From contig JAOOBT010000009.1 of assembly GCA_028404615.1 (NCBI GenBank), positions 1 to 23,330 of the forward strand: a stretch of 23,330 nt of DNA, in the 5' to 3' direction. The translations under genes were made by a program, and so were the position numbers. The stretch is from Candidatus Pelagibacter sp. Its GTDB lineage: Bacteria > Pseudomonadota > Alphaproteobacteria > Pelagibacterales > Pelagibacteraceae. Of this stretch, positions 23,148 to 23,330 are shown piece by piece. How positions within the stretch are numbered: the stretch's first letter is position 1; every line of letters starts with the position of its first letter. The notes below the pieces were generated by a model that had not been told where the DNA came from, did no database searches, and saw nothing but the letters and a program-made list of their open reading frames with translations.

Positions 23148-23330
23148 AAGAGATTTTATAGGTGGTTGTTTAGGTTGTTATTTAAGTTTCGCATTGACAG
23201 GTTGTACATCAACACCTGTTACAAATAGAAAACAATTATCAATTTATCCTGATAGCGTGATAAATCGGCAAGCCGCATTAATGTACAAAAGAATGATCCA
23301 AAGAAGTAAATTAAGTGATGATAAGGATCA
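23140..23330 (+). CDS. M48-family metallopeptidase lipoprotein, N-terminal part (truncated by window edge)
   Basis: An ATG at 23140 opens a frame that runs off the window. It starts MNRRDFIGGCLGCYLSFALTGC with a twin-arginine-like RRDFIGG and a lipobox LTGC (C22). The following STPVTNRKQLSIYPDSVINRQAALMYKRMI closely follows the N-terminus of M48 (LoiP/BepA-like) periplasmic peptidases ('C...PvTGR.QL.l....e...la...y...'), which degrade or proof outer-membrane proteins. The zinc motif HExxH lies beyond the window, so the assignment rests on the N-terminus only. It overlaps the previous gene by 8 bases, and its neighbours are envelope genes, which suits the role. Confidence 0.7.
   Translation, partial: MNRRDFIGGCLGCYLSFALTGCTSTPVTNRKQLSIYPDSVINRQAALMYKRMIQRSKLSDDKD

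Noticed and set aside
1..23330. CRISPR arrays, insertion sequences, integrase or attachment sites, toxin-antitoxin or defence genes.
   Set aside because: No regularly spaced repeats, terminal inverted repeats, transposase/integrase or defence-family motifs were found on either strand; the tRNA genes are intact with no duplicated 3' ends suggesting integration.

Overview
The window looks like a piece of a SAR11-type alphaproteobacterial genome (Pelagibacterales, 'Candidatus Pelagibacter'-like). The grounds are very AT-rich coding DNA, lysine/asparagine/isoleucine-rich proteins, intergenic gaps that are almost all under 180 bases, many touching or overlapping genes, and a gene set dominated by high-affinity ABC importers with separate periplasmic binding proteins. 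The taxonomic call is inference from style and content; no rRNA is present.

Layout. Bases 1-906: the 3' part of a 2-keto-4-pentenoate hydratase-family gene and a convergent small membrane protein gene. Bases 980-4954: an iron(III) ABC importer (binding protein, small CxxC protein, fused permease, ATPase) behind a promoter carrying two perfect 7-1-7 Fur-type palindromes. Bases 4975-7093: tRNA-Arg(TCT), a GalE-like epimerase and a ZapE/AFG1 ATPase. Bases 7174-11540: a general L-amino-acid importer (aapJQMP/yhdWXYZ type) with a strong terminator between the binding protein and the permeases. Bases 11535-13226: a cysteine-synthase-family gene and, divergently, an exported DUF6134-like protein. 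Bases 13369-13933: an XRE regulator and two tRNAs (Asn, Cys) on the minus strand. Bases 13962-20211: a carbohydrate ABC importer with a divergent ATPase gene, a binding protein, two unusually enlarged permeases and a cytoplasmic GH63/MGH1-like glycoside hydrolase. Bases 20242-23330: an envelope cluster of two outer-membrane beta-barrel candidates, a DUF2846-like lipoprotein, an exported protein of unknown function and the start of an M48 metallopeptidase lipoprotein.

How it works together. Three importers (iron, amino acids, a sugar or glycoside) each put the abundant binding protein first. In all three, an RNA hairpin or inverted repeat sits between the binding-protein gene and the first permease gene, which would favour excess binding protein over membrane parts. 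The most interesting unit is the carbohydrate importer. Its hydrolase resembles glucosylglycerate/mannosylglycerate hydrolases and has no signal peptide, suggesting intact uptake of a glycosylated compatible solute followed by hydrolysis in the cytoplasm. One of its permeases also carries a periplasmic domain that looks like a DUF11-type Ig-like fold.

No CRISPR array, insertion sequence, integrase, phage gene or rRNA was seen. No stretch over 300 bases lacks a gene.
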